In this document: positions 46,501 through 58,371 of the stretch, in pieces
Position numbering within the stretch: the stretch's first letter is position 1
Layout of the letters: each line of letters starts with the position of its first letter
Assembly (NCBI GenBank): GCA_963969595.1
Contig: OZ018414.1
Span: 12,153,660-12,217,659, forward strand
Length of the DNA: 64,000 nt
Origin: Neckera pumila
Taxonomy: Eukaryota > Streptophyta > Bryopsida > Hypnales > Neckeraceae
Direction of reading: 5' to 3'
Notes under the pieces: model-generated
The model's input: the letters and a program-made list of their open reading frames with translations, nothing else
Databases searched by the model: none
Told to the model about the DNA's origin: nothing
Program-made: the position numbers and the translations under genes

Positions 46501-48145
46501 AAAATTTCGTAGTTTCTCATGGAGTGCAAAGTGTTTTTTGACTTCATATTGCATTATTACCATTTAATCGATTTTGAATTGAAAACTCCTCAACAACGAT
46601 CAGAAGCATTCTCTGAGCACAATCAATCGCAACTTATCCCGAGTCTTGCGATGTACTGTACGTTGATTCGTCTGTGGTGATGTGGTATCTGCTTAGCTTG
46701 AACGAAAGATTTCGATTCACATTCCAGGTTTATTCGATCTGAATTCTTGCCTGGAATTGCAGGGGACAAGTCCTTGTTTGAGAGAGCATCACCAATGTTG
46801 GATGTGATGGGCAAGGTAAGCAGTTGCAAGATGTTTTCAAATGCCATGTCCGATTGTATGTTCAAATTCGTAGTATTTTGTGACTGGTCATGCAAGTGAC
46901 TTGACTCTGCTAGCTTGTTCATTCTAGTTTATAAATTGTAGCTGAGCGATTTCTGTGTACAAAAATGCGATTATAATGACGAACAGAAATCCTCGTGTTC
47001 AAATTCTTCAAATTCTTGCAGTCCAACTTCTACCTCGGAGAAGTAGGCAATGCTGCAGCCATGAAGATTGTAGTGAACATGCTCATGGGCAGGTAAACTG
47101 CACAGGCCAGTCCATTGTCTATGAAAACTTTGAGTGTTCAAGATGCAATCATGGGTTCCTGAATGTTTTCGTTATTGAATATGAATATTGTGTACTGACT
47201 GGCACCAAAAACATCCGTAATTTTTCGCTTCATTTAATATTTTGCCCATCGCATTTTGCGAGACGTGCAGTATGATGGCATCGTTTTCAGAAGGCTTGCT
47301 GTTGGGAGCTAAGGCCGGACTGAACCCAAGCACCATTATTGAGGTATAATGTCTAACTGCGCATTTCAGATGCAAGTTGATTACCTCGTCTTTGTCATAT
47401 ACTTGTATTCGTATTGAACTTGTGATATATTTGGAGGGGATGGCCTGGGATTCTATTCTAACATTGGCACTCTTCTGCATTATGGAAGTCTAATCGTTTA
47501 CTTGAGGACCACCTAAACTAAGATGTGTATCATCTGAGGGTTATTTTGTGTTCGCACTATACGCATTAATCAATACTCCTTTTTTTCTTTTCTAAAATTG
47601 ACTCCTGTTCGTTTCTCTACCGATGTAGGTTATAGGACAAAGTGCTATCAGTGCGCCCATATTTGCAATGAAAGGTCCATCAATGGTGGAAGGTCAATAC
47701 CCAGCAGCGTTCCCTCTTAAGCACCAACAAAAGGTACGTGTCTCTGACATCTTTGTGGCCTAACAAAATAGTTCGTGAAGAATGTTTCCTGGATGTTTTC
47801 TGACTCTTACTCTCCCGCGATCCTATTCTGATGAAGGATTTGCGATACTCGTCAAGGTTGTGAATCAATTAGAGCCATTCAATTGTCTTTGTGAGGTATC
47901 GAGTTCGGGATGCACCTGTGGAATTCTAGGAGTTAACTTTTCCCTGTCTCATTGCCTTACAAATGAGTCTTCTGGCTTTACGGCAGGATCTACGCCTTGC
48001 AGTGGAGTTGGCGAACAAGATTGGCCAACCTTCACCAATTGCTGCAGCTGTTAACGATTTGTACAGGCGTGCCATAACAGATGGGCTGGGTGATGAAGAT
48101 GTCTCAGCAATCATTGAGGCTTTGAAAGTGAAAGTAAAATCATAG
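43508..48145 (+). CDS. GLYR2: Glyoxylate/succinic semialdehyde reductase, organellar GLYR2 type (12 exons)
   Basis: Coding exons: 43508-43751, 43867-43948, 44897-44962, 45219-45294, 45629-45684, 45925-46009, 46368-46428, 46763-46815, 47022-47092, 47271-47343, 47629-47733, 47987-48145; 1131 nt, 376 residues, all GT-AG and in phase. The enzyme uses NADPH to reduce glyoxylate to glycolate and succinic semialdehyde to gamma-hydroxybutyrate, a detoxification role in plants. It is a beta-hydroxyacid dehydrogenase. Residues 1-~85 are Ser/Arg-rich like a transit peptide. GFLGLGIMG (90-98) is the dinucleotide fold, KGYVDVSTVD and APVSGSKKP (204-212) the substrate region, NAAAMKIVVN carries the catalytic lysine (about residue 256), and FPLKHQQKDLRL follows. 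FAMLADP and the LEAPVSGSKKP context fit GLYR2 better than cytosolic GLYR1. The donor of exon 4 is an unusual GTTTGG; choosing it keeps the frame and aligns with the family. No lesions seen. Confidence 0.93.
44175..44292. mobile_element. 118-bp PIF/Harbinger (Tourist-like) MITE in GLYR2 intron 2
   Basis: The inverted ends AGGTATGTTCGC (left, and as the complement on the right) continue with few mismatches for about 30 bp. Both sides are flanked by TTA (44172-44174, 44293-44295), the three-base target of this superfamily. It lies inside the 948-bp second intron and does not touch splice sites. Confidence 0.65.
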
Positions 48146-50168
48146 ACCCGTTTGAAACCGGTTGCAACATCCAGATTGTTTTATCCAAGTCTACAGTGCT
48201 CAAAATTTTGCCGCTTTGCTTATCTCGAGGAGGTACTAGCTTTATTCTATAGAATTGAGTTCTGTATAGGTGTACTCCGTTTAGTGAAGTAATTTCGTGC
48301 ATAAAACACGGACGAATGAACTTGTCCATGTTTCGCCTGAAGTGTGAAAATCAGTTCAATTGACACCCATTGTTTCACTCACATGGCCTTGGCCTTGTCT
48401 TTGTTTTCGGTTGTGTCGGACATTATTTTCTACTCTACGAATTTGAAGTGGAACTTTTTTGAGCTACGGTCTTTGTAACATTACACCCAAAAGCGTGCAA
48501 ATAAGCATTTGAGAACAGTTCTTATCATTGAACTCTCCTTCCATTTGTTGGTCTAATTTCAAATGACACTTGATCGATATTATTTTAAATATTAGGGTTA
48601 ATAATGGAAATTGTATTACACCTCTAATTGCAACATGTTTCTAAAAACAAACTTTAGGTAGTTTTGCTTACCAAGATGTAGAGACTCTATTCATGAGAAC
48701 CTAGTGTCGATTTTGTGCACTTTGGAAATTCATTGTTCTTCATACATCGTTCAAAAAATGAATACTAAGACTATCTAGAAATACCTCTTGACTCCCAACA
48801 AAACCCAACACAACTTAGAAGTTTGAAAAATAAGAACCTTGCTGAAATGCTTATTTGGATAATTTAAGGTGCAGTTACCTTAAGTCTCTCGAGGTTACAA
48901 GTTTACTGGTATGCTATCCAAGTTAACAAATGTTTGACAGTGATGCGTCTGAAATTGTATTACACCTCGAATTGCATTTAACTGCTTGCAGTTGAATTGT
49001 TTACGGGCAGAAGTGGAGTACTTCACTTCCATAAAGTTTGGTTTTAGAAACATGTTGCAATTAGCTGCAGTTGAATCATTTACAGGCGGAAATGGAGTAT
49101 ATACTTGGATGGAAAGCACAATATTGAAAAAAAAAAAAAAATTGGCAAAAGAAGCTGAAAGTGACTGCACCAGAGCCACCTCTGATGATCGATAAGGGAC
49201 TTCTGATTTCTGATTTCCGTAGGGCCCTGGTCTCTCTTCACCATACTCTGGGTTATGGGGCTTCTGGGAGGAGCCACTTTCATATTTTGGTCACCGAAGT
49301 AAAACATCTTATAACACAAGAGTTGCATCAACAATATCTGCTGAATCCTAAAAAAGTAAAGACTCAAGATTGCAAGAATTTTAAAAAGCTGCAAAATTTC
49401 AAATTGACACACAAGGAGCCATAAAACACCATGCATCGCTCGTCTGTAACTGCACAAGAGCCTCATCACAAGGTACTGATTTGCTTCAAAATTGCAACAG
49501 GGCTCATTCACAGGGTTGATTTGCTTCAAAACAGACACATAAACACTAAGGTAGGAGCACCTATAATTGATGCTAATTGCAAATGAGCATGTGTACTATA
49601 ACAAGACATTTTTATTGGATCTTATTGGCAAGTGAAAGAGAATTCCAACGCACTTTAGCACCACCTTATTTAGACATCGTAACCTTATTTATGAAATTCA
49701 AAGTACTGTTATTGGGTGTACCAAAAAATAACACTACACTCTCGACAAACAGCAAGAGGCTCTGCTTTGACAGACAGAAGCTACATGTACAACGAATTTG
49801 ACGAAGTTTGCATGAACTCCAATTCAAAAAGCGAGCCAGTAGTCAATGAAGCAAGAACAAAGCTAGAGCTTCTTGTAGCACAGCTTATTGTTTGTATTTT
49901 AGACAATCCCCATAATACTTTTGAACAAAGTGCTTATCTCCCTCTCAAGAAGAATCTTTATTACAAACAAGGAGACTTTCTTTCCCTCACAAAGGTACCA
50001 CTTCGGCACTCATAAGTTCTAGACTTTTCTTCCACCATCTCCTCCAGTGACCACTATTCTCACCATCATTCATTCAGACATTGCTTGCTACACAGGGGTG
50101 GTTTGTTTGTTTTTCCAAAGGATTGATACTCCAACTGGTTCAAGAACATTTCCAATGCGCATTCATTT
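48146..50168. other. Convergent intergenic region between GLYR2 and the reductase gene
   Basis: Holds the 3' untranslated regions of both genes. A diverged direct duplication of about 40 bp (TTGCAGTTGAATTGTTTACG near 48989 and TGCAGTTGAATCATTTACAG near 49066) and a 14-bp poly(A) tract near 49127 are visible. No further gene is supported. Confidence 0.5.
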
Positions 50169-53123
50169 TCAGCTTCGAAGTAACACCTTCCCCGTCTGCC
50201 CCACTTCCTCCGAACGCCGCAACGCCGACTGAATGTCGCCCAAGTCAAAAGTCTCTCCCTCCAGAGGCACCATCACTTTCTGTTCCAGGAGCTTGCCCAC
50301 ACTCTCCACCAACGTGCGCCACTGGCTCTCCTCCTCCAACAGAGTGAACAGAAACCACCCTGTCACCATCACATTGCGAAACAAATCCCGCAGTCCACAG
50401 GAGACGTCGTACGAGCCCGACATGGCACCGTACACGACGACTTCGCCGCCATTTCGCACGCACCCGCACACCGTCTTCGTGAATGGGCCTCCCACGGCGT
50501 CGAGCGCTCCGTAGGCGAGGGTGCCGTGGGTTATCTCCTTCACTCGAGCCACCACGTCTTCGTCCGTCGAGGATATCACCTGGGATTCGTACCGCGGGTC
50601 CAAAGAATCAAATGACAATCTGTGCAAACTAAAGGAAGTCCTAGATAACTGGACAAGGATCGACTGGTCCGAGTCAGTTTATAGGACGTAACCTTCACGT
50701 CCAAACTCGATCAAGACCATCATATTTTGGAAATCTAGAGCTCTCACAAAGAGAAAACGTCAATTTTTTGCAAAATTGGCAGAATTCTACAACTTTGGCA
50801 TTTGTCCGAGCATTCAGCCTGAAACGTAACTCTAGACTACTCTTGGTTTTTAGAGCTTTGTGGTGTAGATGAGTGTCACAACAATTGGCGACTAGAATTG
50901 ATCCATATTGATGAATTTGACGATGAGAGTGGAGAAGATGACTCTAAAGCACCCTCCCAATTTCCAACCGCATTGTGTCATGCCCTGAGAAGTGTTAGAC
51001 CTCATTTCAAATTCCAAATACAACAGACTACGAAAATACACTAAATAACCATTCTTTAATTATTATGTTGATGACTATTAAGCACGAAGCGCTTTAGTAT
51101 TCTTACTATATAAAATAATATGTTATTTGCCCACCTCATCCGCTCCAAGTGCCTTGAGCTCCTCCTTTTGTGCAGAGCGGCGCACAATGTTGATGGTCTT
51201 GAGTCCCAGATGCTTGGCTAGTTGAATCACCTGAAGGTTCAAAACGAAATGCCAGAGTAGGATTAGTCCCGAGTTCCTTATCGCTGCAGCTTGGTGGCAT
51301 CAGGCACCAATATATATGAGTCCCAAAAATGAAAAAACGAAATAATCAACACAGAAAATTAAGAATTTTAAACCCTATTCCATTGTACTACATATACTAC
51401 CAAGAGATAGAATACTTTCCCATTGTCAAAATGTTGAAATTTCGACAAGCAAGTGAAGCCCACATTGAAGTTGACAAAAAATTAAAAGACAAAACAGGGA
51501 AAACTCCTAACAAGCATGAAGAACGTTTGAGCCATGCTGTCCCACAAAAAGAGGAGTACTGATCCTCTAAATGATTCCATGGACGCAAATGAAACCCAAG
51601 CTCTATTGCTGAAAAATGTTATAAAAAAATAAAACTTGATAAATTTAAAAACTTGCGCAGAAACTTCACACAAAAAAGAAAACAAATAATTTTTAAGAAA
51701 TACCTGGCGGCCCACAACAGACCCAGCAGCGGTTTGGAGCAGAAAGCCCCCTGGCGGAACACCAAGCCGCTGCACGAGGCCGAAGCTGGTCCAGGGGTTC
51801 ACCACGAACTGCGCAGCCACTTCGTTGGAGATGGCGCCCGCCACCGGTAACGCCAAGTCTTCTGCTACCGCCACGTACTCCTGCCAGGAGCCTTGGCCTT
51901 GCTCATGTGCCCCGTACAGAATTGGCACCACCCTTTGGCCCACCTTCACTTTCGTCACGCCTTGGCCCACCTGCACCACCATACCAGACACGCACATTCT
52001 CTCTCTCAATTCATAATCAAAGCTCACTCTGTTCTAGTTCACCTTCAAAATCGTACGAGGAGCGTATGGTAGTTGCGCATTGTAGACCACATCCTAAGTA
52101 TGTAGTTTGTGAAGTTTATGCGAGGAAATCGTGAGGGCTTGGGGATCGGGCAGAGCACTTTGTGTGCGAAATTGGTGTGCTGTTGTAACCCATAGAAATT
52201 TTGCGCTGAGGACATCAGAACTCGAAGTATTGAAACTGGTTAGAAGACTTGTGACGAGAATGGAAACTCAGTTCGGAAATTGGAAGGGTTTGCTGATCTG
52301 CCACTCACTTCGCGTGTACTTTTGCAATTTGTTGAATTGCAAAATTGGTGTGTAGTTTTAACCCAGAAATTTTTTTGCGTTGAGAACATCAGAACTCTAT
52401 AAGTATTCAAACTAGTTGCGTGACCCGTGACGGAAATGCGACCTCACAGTCGTAAAAATTGGCAGTCTACCTTTCAATACCCTGACCTGAGGACGACAAT
52501 TTCTTACTCGACTCGAGCTCCAAATGGCCTTCCTAAGAATGTTTTCATCGACTCCCCTCTAGATCTTTTCGCAGGTACTGAAGTAGCATAAAGCCACTGC
52601 ACTAGCTAGAACTTCTTAATAAGCAATGGGATGATTCGGATACCAAAAAATCGTAAACAATCTAATCCCGTAATCCCCCGTTACCAACAACTCCTCGTCT
52701 TTTCATTCACTCCGTAGGAGTCATTACCAAATTGGAAATCCCATACTTCGCCAAATGTCTATGACCAAGAGAGCATTGAATGCAAACAAATAGGGTTATC
52801 TACCGTCTCTCCAACCTCCAACTTCGAAATTCAAGCACTAAGTCCCTTGTCGAGTATCCTCTCCCTAAACCCTAGAATGAGCAAATTGTGAAAAGCTCAT
52901 AGAAAGAAATGCTTACCGAGTGCACAACGCCAACTCCTTCATATCCAGGAACAGCTCCCGCCCCGATCGTGTTCGCCACTCGGCCAGCTTCATTGAGTTC
53001 AAAGGACCGATGCAAAGGGCGGAGAGTGAGGCGCACCACCACCTGCTTGGGATTTGCAGGCTCCGGCACTGCCCTCGTCACCACCGACACCTTCCCATCC
53101 TCATACACCACTGCTCTCGCCAT
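50169..53123 (-). CDS. Medium-chain dehydrogenase/reductase, MECR/quinone-oxidoreductase type (4 exons)
   Basis: Coding exons on the minus strand: 53123-52917, 51970-51704, 51230-51135, 50579-50169; every exon is a whole number of codons, 326 residues in total, all GT-AG. The N-terminal GroES-like domain includes PGYEGVG (59-65). The Rossmann part has AAGSVVGRQVIQLAKHLG (150-167) and IVRRSAQKEEL, whose arginines suggest NADPH. Its C-terminus ends GQTGKVLLRS. The structural-zinc cysteines and catalytic-zinc ligands of alcohol dehydrogenases are absent, as in zinc-free reductases. Closest families by recognition are mitochondrial trans-2-enoyl-CoA reductase (MECR) and bacterial MDR proteins of about 325 residues; the substrate cannot be told. 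No obvious transit peptide at the chosen ATG. Confidence 0.85.
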
Positions 53124-53859
53124 AGCCAGAATTCTGCTGCGAACGCTAAGCTTGTCGCGAGAAAACGCAAAACACGCTCACTTCTCAGCTTCTGAGGCTC
53201 CCAAGCAGGATCAATATTTGATCCTCTTCTGTTGGAACTCACTCTGCTGGAAATTCAGGGAAGTAACCAAAACGTGTAGAAAATTGTTCAAACAAGTAAT
53301 GCAACTGAATAAAATTTCTGCTCAAATTGCCTACCACAATCAAGTTCAAGGAAGCAGCAGAAACATACAGAAAAAAAGCTTTCTAAGATGTACTAGAACT
53401 GCAATTCCTGCTCAAATGCACTCAAATTGGGATCCCGGTGAGATGGGTCTTATGAATTTGTTCGATTCTGCCCCATTTCGAGTCACTCCAAGGTTTCTGC
53501 TGACAAGGAATCCTTGCAGCGGAGTTCAATTGGTGTGGAATTTTGCAGCTTGGGAGGCAATTCCAGCTAGAAACTGGTGGTCTTGCACTAAGATTCGGTT
53601 GAAGGAGCTCGTGAAAGTTCCGGCCGGAATCAGGGCTCGGATGCTCCGTTAGAAGTTATCATAAAAGACGGAATTCAAACTGGGGTTTTGATGGATTGTT
53701 CAAATGGTACTGTGGAAGTTACTGGGCACGAGAGCTTTGGAATTTAGCTAACTGATTAGGAATTGGGGATAAGGTAGGTCCCCACACCGGAGAGACACCT
53801 GCAGAGTGCTACAAGTGCTCCAGAAAGCGTTCCAGAGCGACCCTTACAGTCCCAAGGCC
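53124..53859. other. 5' flank of the reductase gene
   Basis: Promoter-side DNA of the minus-strand reductase. It is open on the plus strand across 52909-53652, but that frame overlaps exon 1 on the opposite strand and has no motif, so it is not called. No TATA box was identified with confidence. Confidence 0.4.
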
Positions 53860-54560
53860 AATCTTTCATTTAAAAAAACGGTCAAAACTGCCATTTTCAA
53901 TGCAAACAACCCAAAAAATTTAAACATTTGTCTTTTGGGGGGGAATATCTAATAGTAGGATCCTGCATTAGACTAGTATGAGAATTGTCTACACTGAATA
54001 GGGGTTTTAAGGGGTTTTAAGGGGACCAACACTAATTAATCGACATTCCACACTATTGAAATATCTACCTTTATTGTACTTCAGTAGTTATTGAAGTGTC
54101 CGGGAGCTATACATCATGTTTCAAACATCTGCAATTTTCCACAATAAGTCCCTTTAATTTTTTGGTTCCCTTAATACCCTATTCAATATAGAAGAAATTT
54201 CAAAAACTTTGCCACCCTATCAATCACAAGATAAAAGTGTTTAAAGTCAAGAAAACAAGTTTTCTTACTCTTAGCTTGACTTAATATTTTGGCTTTGAAT
54301 CCTCTCAACATAAAATAATTTGTAATACAAATTGTGAATTTAAATTTTATTATATTGAAAAATTGAATTGAGAGATCGAGGGAGGAAAAAAACAAAAACA
54401 AAAACATAATTTTCATTCTTTAAAGAAGTATTAAGTTGAAGTAGATACAAGATAGAAGGAAAAAATAGACTGTTGATAGTTCTAAACTAGAATTGAAACA
54501 TACTAATCCCACTGGTGAGATTGTTTGAAAGCAAGCTGAACCAAATAAATACACCAATTT
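53860..54560 (-). mobile_element. TTAA element, family 2, degraded reverse copy split by a MITE
   Basis: In reverse orientation, TAGGATCCTGCATTAGACTA-like, TTTCAAAAACTTTGCCA-like and AATCCCACTGGTGAGATTG-like blocks are collinear with family 2. The copy is interrupted at 53992-54188 by a family 4 MITE, and the two halves rejoin in register. Neither terminus is preserved well enough to give exact ends. Confidence 0.5.
53992..54188. mobile_element. TA-flanked MITE, family 4, uninterrupted copy
   Basis: CACTGAATAGGGG at the left and its complement at the right, flanked by TA (53990-53991, 54189-54190), 197 bp. It contains an intact GGTTCCC-TTAA-TACCC site that is occupied by a TTAA element in the copy at 40223. 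Confidence 0.72.
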
Positions 54561-55106
54561 AAAATAGCAATCCAACATGGTTCCATTATTATATCAAAAT
54601 TATTGTGGGGGTCTTGTTGGAAGCCAAAAAGGAATTGTAAATTCTCTTAGAATGCAGTTTTGGGACATATACTATAAATTTTCAACTATAAATAGTTTAT
54701 TCATAAAGTATAAATTTTCAAAGTATTGAAAATAATTGTTTATAAAAGCAACATTAGACTCTCATGAATAATAGAAGTACATTGTAGTAGCAAGAACCTG
54801 TACGTAGATGTTGGTTTTAGGAAATTGATGGTTTTAGGTGTAGTTACCTTATACCTTAGAGGTCCAAATCACTACATCACACCAACAAAGTGAGGACCTT
54901 GGTAGTTTTCAACGCATCAATTTCTCGCACAAAAGTAGAAAAGCGGAAATTTTTTGTGAAATATATTAAAGAAATGTCAACTAGAAGAGTACAAGCTAGG
55001 AAACACTATTCCAATTGTACTATTAAGAGGTTGAGGGGAATTTTAAGGGGGTCTTCAAAGTTGGTTGATACAACTAAATACTCATAATAATACGATTATC
55101 TAATAG
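54561..55106. other. AT-rich spacer
   Basis: Nothing recognised. Confidence 0.4.
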
Positions 55107-55108
55107 TA

Positions 55109-55313
55109 CAGTAGAACCTCTTTAGTGCATAATGTTAAGACTATGCACTAAAGAGGTTTATGCATTTAGAGAGGTGCAGTAATGGCCACTAACTAACGTG
55201 GCATCTAACTACACTACTTTCCAAAAAAATATCCTTGAAATTGAGTCCACCCTACTAACTCTCTTAGTGCATATTATGCACTAACTGAGTACATACTAAG
55301 AGAAGTTCTTTTG
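55109..55313. mobile_element. pogo/Emigrant-like MITE (Tc1/mariner)
   Basis: The left end CAGTAGAACCTCTTTAGTG resembles pogo/Emigrant ends (CAGTAAAACCTCT). The right end, in reverse, is CAAAAGAACTTCTCTTAGT. TA flanks both ends (55107-55108, 55314-55315). The element also contains an internal palindrome (arms CCTCTTTAGTGCATA) at about 55117-55158 and a TGCATATTATGCA palindrome near the right end. 205 bp, non-coding. Confidence 0.65.
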
Positions 55314-55315
55314 TA

Positions 55316-56050
55316 ATACGGAATATAGAGTATCATATTGGAATATATATGGATATTGTATTTGGAATATTAATACAAAACAATGTATGAATATGGATAT
55401 GGATATGGACTACATGCACTATGTCAGATACACATACTATGTCAAAACATGTGTATTAAATATTGGAGACGTGCAGATATGTGTACTACATTGATATCCT
55501 ATATGAATTGCCATTAGAACAACGTCTCAAAAAGTACAAATTTGCGGAGAAGGTTTGTTATTTCACAAGTGATTTCATTCACAAAACAGTGAGTGAGTGA
55601 TTTTGTCACAATGTATTCAAAAGATACACACACAAAGTTTATGTCTTCTTTTTTTTCATGTGTTCTAGGCATAATCAATGAGTTTGGTCCTTAACCCCTT
55701 TATGGATCAAGGATTGTTCAAATTCAGTCCAAAACTATAGAGATGTAATAAAAAATAAAATTTAGAAGAGTAGTTTATTGATGGGTTTTAATCAAAAGTT
55801 TTAAAAAGTAATTTACAGATTATATCCATATTATTAGATGTCATCAATAGTTTTCAATAAAATTTGGAATCAAATATTTGAAATTTCTTTCTAAATTGAT
55901 TAAGAAATGGAATATGTATATTCAAAAGGATTTTTTTCTCTAGGTTCAAAACGTTAAGTTCTAATTATGGGAAAAAAATTTAAAATTCTATTTTACCTAT
56001 ATATTCAAGTTGTTTTTGACTAGTCCTTTCTAAATTCAAAAAGGAATTTT
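55316..56050. other. AT-rich spacer
   Basis: Short GGATATGGATAT-type repeats near 55395-55415; otherwise nothing recognised. Confidence 0.4.
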
Positions 56051-56142
56051 TTTTAAAGTCAAACATTCCTATATCCCTTGAACTATAGAATTTTTGTAAA
56101 TTTTCTATAGTTCAAGGGATATAGGAATGTTTGACTTTAAAA
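56051..56142. repeat. Perfect 40-bp inverted repeat (hairpin)
   Basis: 56051-56090 and 56103-56142 are exact reverse complements over 40 bases, separated by 12 bases. The arm contains ATCCCTTGAACTATAGAA, which recurs in single-stranded form three more times between 56155 and 56242, twice preceded by AAACCCTAAA. There are no mismatches, so the structure is either recent or conserved. Confidence 0.95.
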
Positions 56143-56382
56143 CAAACCCTAAACCCTTGAACTATAGAAACTTTTGAAAATCCCTTGAACTATAGTTATG
56201 TTTGACTATAGTCAAACAAACCCTAAACCCTTGAACTATAGAAAACAAAAGATTTTTGAAAATCTATACTGTACAATTGTAAGATAACCAATATAAATAA
56301 ATAAATGGATGAAAAAAACAGCCTTCGTTAGTCCTTTAGAAATTAAACCAATACATTCACATTAAAGAAGCCTCGTCAATAG
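56143..56382. repeat. Dispersed copies of the hairpin arm motif
   Basis: CCCTTGAACTATAG recurs at about 56155, 56180 and 56226, with ACAAACCCTAAA before the first and third. A GTTTGACTATAGTCAAAC palindrome lies at about 56197-56215. The rest, to the poly(T) tract at 56383, is featureless. Confidence 0.6.
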
Positions 56383-57062
56383 TTTGTTTGTTTTTGTTTT
56401 TTTTCTTGAAATACATGGACAATTTCCATTGATAAGGGAAACAGTACATAGAACCAGAGGGAATACCCTTGGCGGACTCATTTTTACATTTTCAAAAGCA
56501 TTTTAAGAACTATACTTCTATTTTTTCTAAAAAAAATTTTGAGAGCAAGGGCAAGAGAGGCAAGAAGGGAGCCAGCTAAGAGGTAGAGAGAAGCAACAGA
56601 GTAGAGCCAAAAGCCAGAAGCTAGAGGCCCAAGCCACCAAACGCCACCAACCTGAACAACACCCTACTTAGTAAGAAAACCCCATCTTCAGATGGCTCAA
56701 CTTCCAAGCCATCTAAAGGTAGGATCTCTTGCCAAAGAAATCTGTTTGAAGCCATGTGTTGTCAAACTGCCTAAGGAAGATGCCCGCTTTATTAGGGTAC
56801 AGTGCAAAGAGTTTAGTGGTCTTGAACCAGGCCACACAGGCATGGTCAACAAATGCCTCCCATAACACTTGTTCCAGCTTTTGGGTAGGCTAAGCATTGT
56901 CACTGAAGCAGATAGAGTTACAATCTAACCATACAGTCCAAATTACCGAACCCCTGAAAAGGGACCACATCATGGTCCCTGTCCTCAATTGTTGAGGCAA
57001 TTTGGATCCCAGAAGACATTGTTGCCAAGTAAATGCCGACCACCTGTTGCTGCAGGGAGAGT

Positions 57063-57260
57063 CTAAAGAGCAAGATAAAGGACTGAAAGAGCAAAGTCCC
57101 AGGCATGCCGAGTCTTCGTGCAATAATAAAATCGGTGAAGAATCGTCTCATCTACACTGTCTTGGCAACTCTGGCAAATAGTGGAGATATATGGGTTGGC
57201 AACCTTGTGCCAGCAATGCACTGCCATTGCACAATGATAGACGGACCAAAGGAACCCCAC
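57063..57260 (-). pseudogene. LINE C-terminal zinc-binding (zf-RVT) segment
   Basis: Contains CQSCQDSVDETILHRFYYC, the C-x2-C...H...C arrangement typical of the zf-RVT domain at the end of plant LINE ORF2 proteins, followed by HAWDFAL. Confidence 0.7.
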
Positions 57261-58371
57261 TTCTTTCTGGGGCCGAGATTTATGCCATACTTCACTCCAT
57301 CATGGCTTATAACCCACCACCATAGCACCATGCCATTTTTCATGGATAAGCTTGGCAAGGGTCAAACAATTGGTCAACAAAGAGCAACCAAGCTTTGTCG
57401 TATATGAATGGAGTAGGGCCAATTCACCCCATGTCCACCTACTCGGGTCAAAGAATAGCTCAGCTACAATGCCCACAAATAAGAGCGGACCAGACTTTGG
57501 TTGAACAGCTCTAACGCGTTTATGCCAACCGAAGAGAGTCTAACTGCTTGATTGAGATAGCATAGGTTGAGCTTCAAGGCCAAAAGACACCTTGCCAATG
57601 GTGTAACTTGAGTATCCAGAGGGGAGTTCAATCATGTGACAACCTTGTGCCAATCTAGGTTTGAAGTTTTTAGAGGTGGCATAGACCAAATAGGGGAGCT
57701 GGTCTTCCTTGTTGTTGAAAACACCGATAAACTCCTGTTGCCGTGTGACGAACTAGTAATCAGTGAGCAATCGGACCCACTGGTTTGGAACCAAAGATAT
57801 TAACCGAGCATAAGCATGGATTTTAGCATCAACCATCCCGAAGGTGGCTAACGCTAAGTCCCACGACATAAATGAGTGAGTGGCCACCTCCCATATATGT
57901 TGAATTTGGCTCATACCTTTGGTCATCAGGAAGGCCACTCTGTTGGCAGAAAAGCCATGTTGTCCTTCTACAAAATGAGTAGTCCACCAAAGAGAGGAAG
58001 TAAGGACTTTATTGTGGTTTTGTGGCGGGATCGCATTGATATGACGGTTGAGAAGCCTCCATACTCAAACAATTCTATCCCAAGCCCTAGATCCTTTACA
58101 GACTCGAAACTTATGAAATAAGATCCATTGAGGCATAGTAGGCCATGTACCCTGAGTTTGAAGCCGACATTGAAGCAAACAGTGTCAAAGTAGAAATTGT
58201 AGATTGGATGACCCGGATAGCATTGCTTTAAGTATCCACTTGGCCATCAAAGCATGAAGGGCCTCTTCTGGGTCTATGAGGTTGAGGCCACCTACGTGTC
58301 GGGGGCACAACAATCTAACCAACTAACTTGGACACGACTACGGTGAGCAGACCCTGACCATAGAAAGTCTC

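Noticed and set aside
52909..53652. 247-codon plus-strand frame as a gene
   Set aside because: It is antisense to exon 1 of the reductase, where the minus strand has clear family motifs, and the rest has no recognisable domain.
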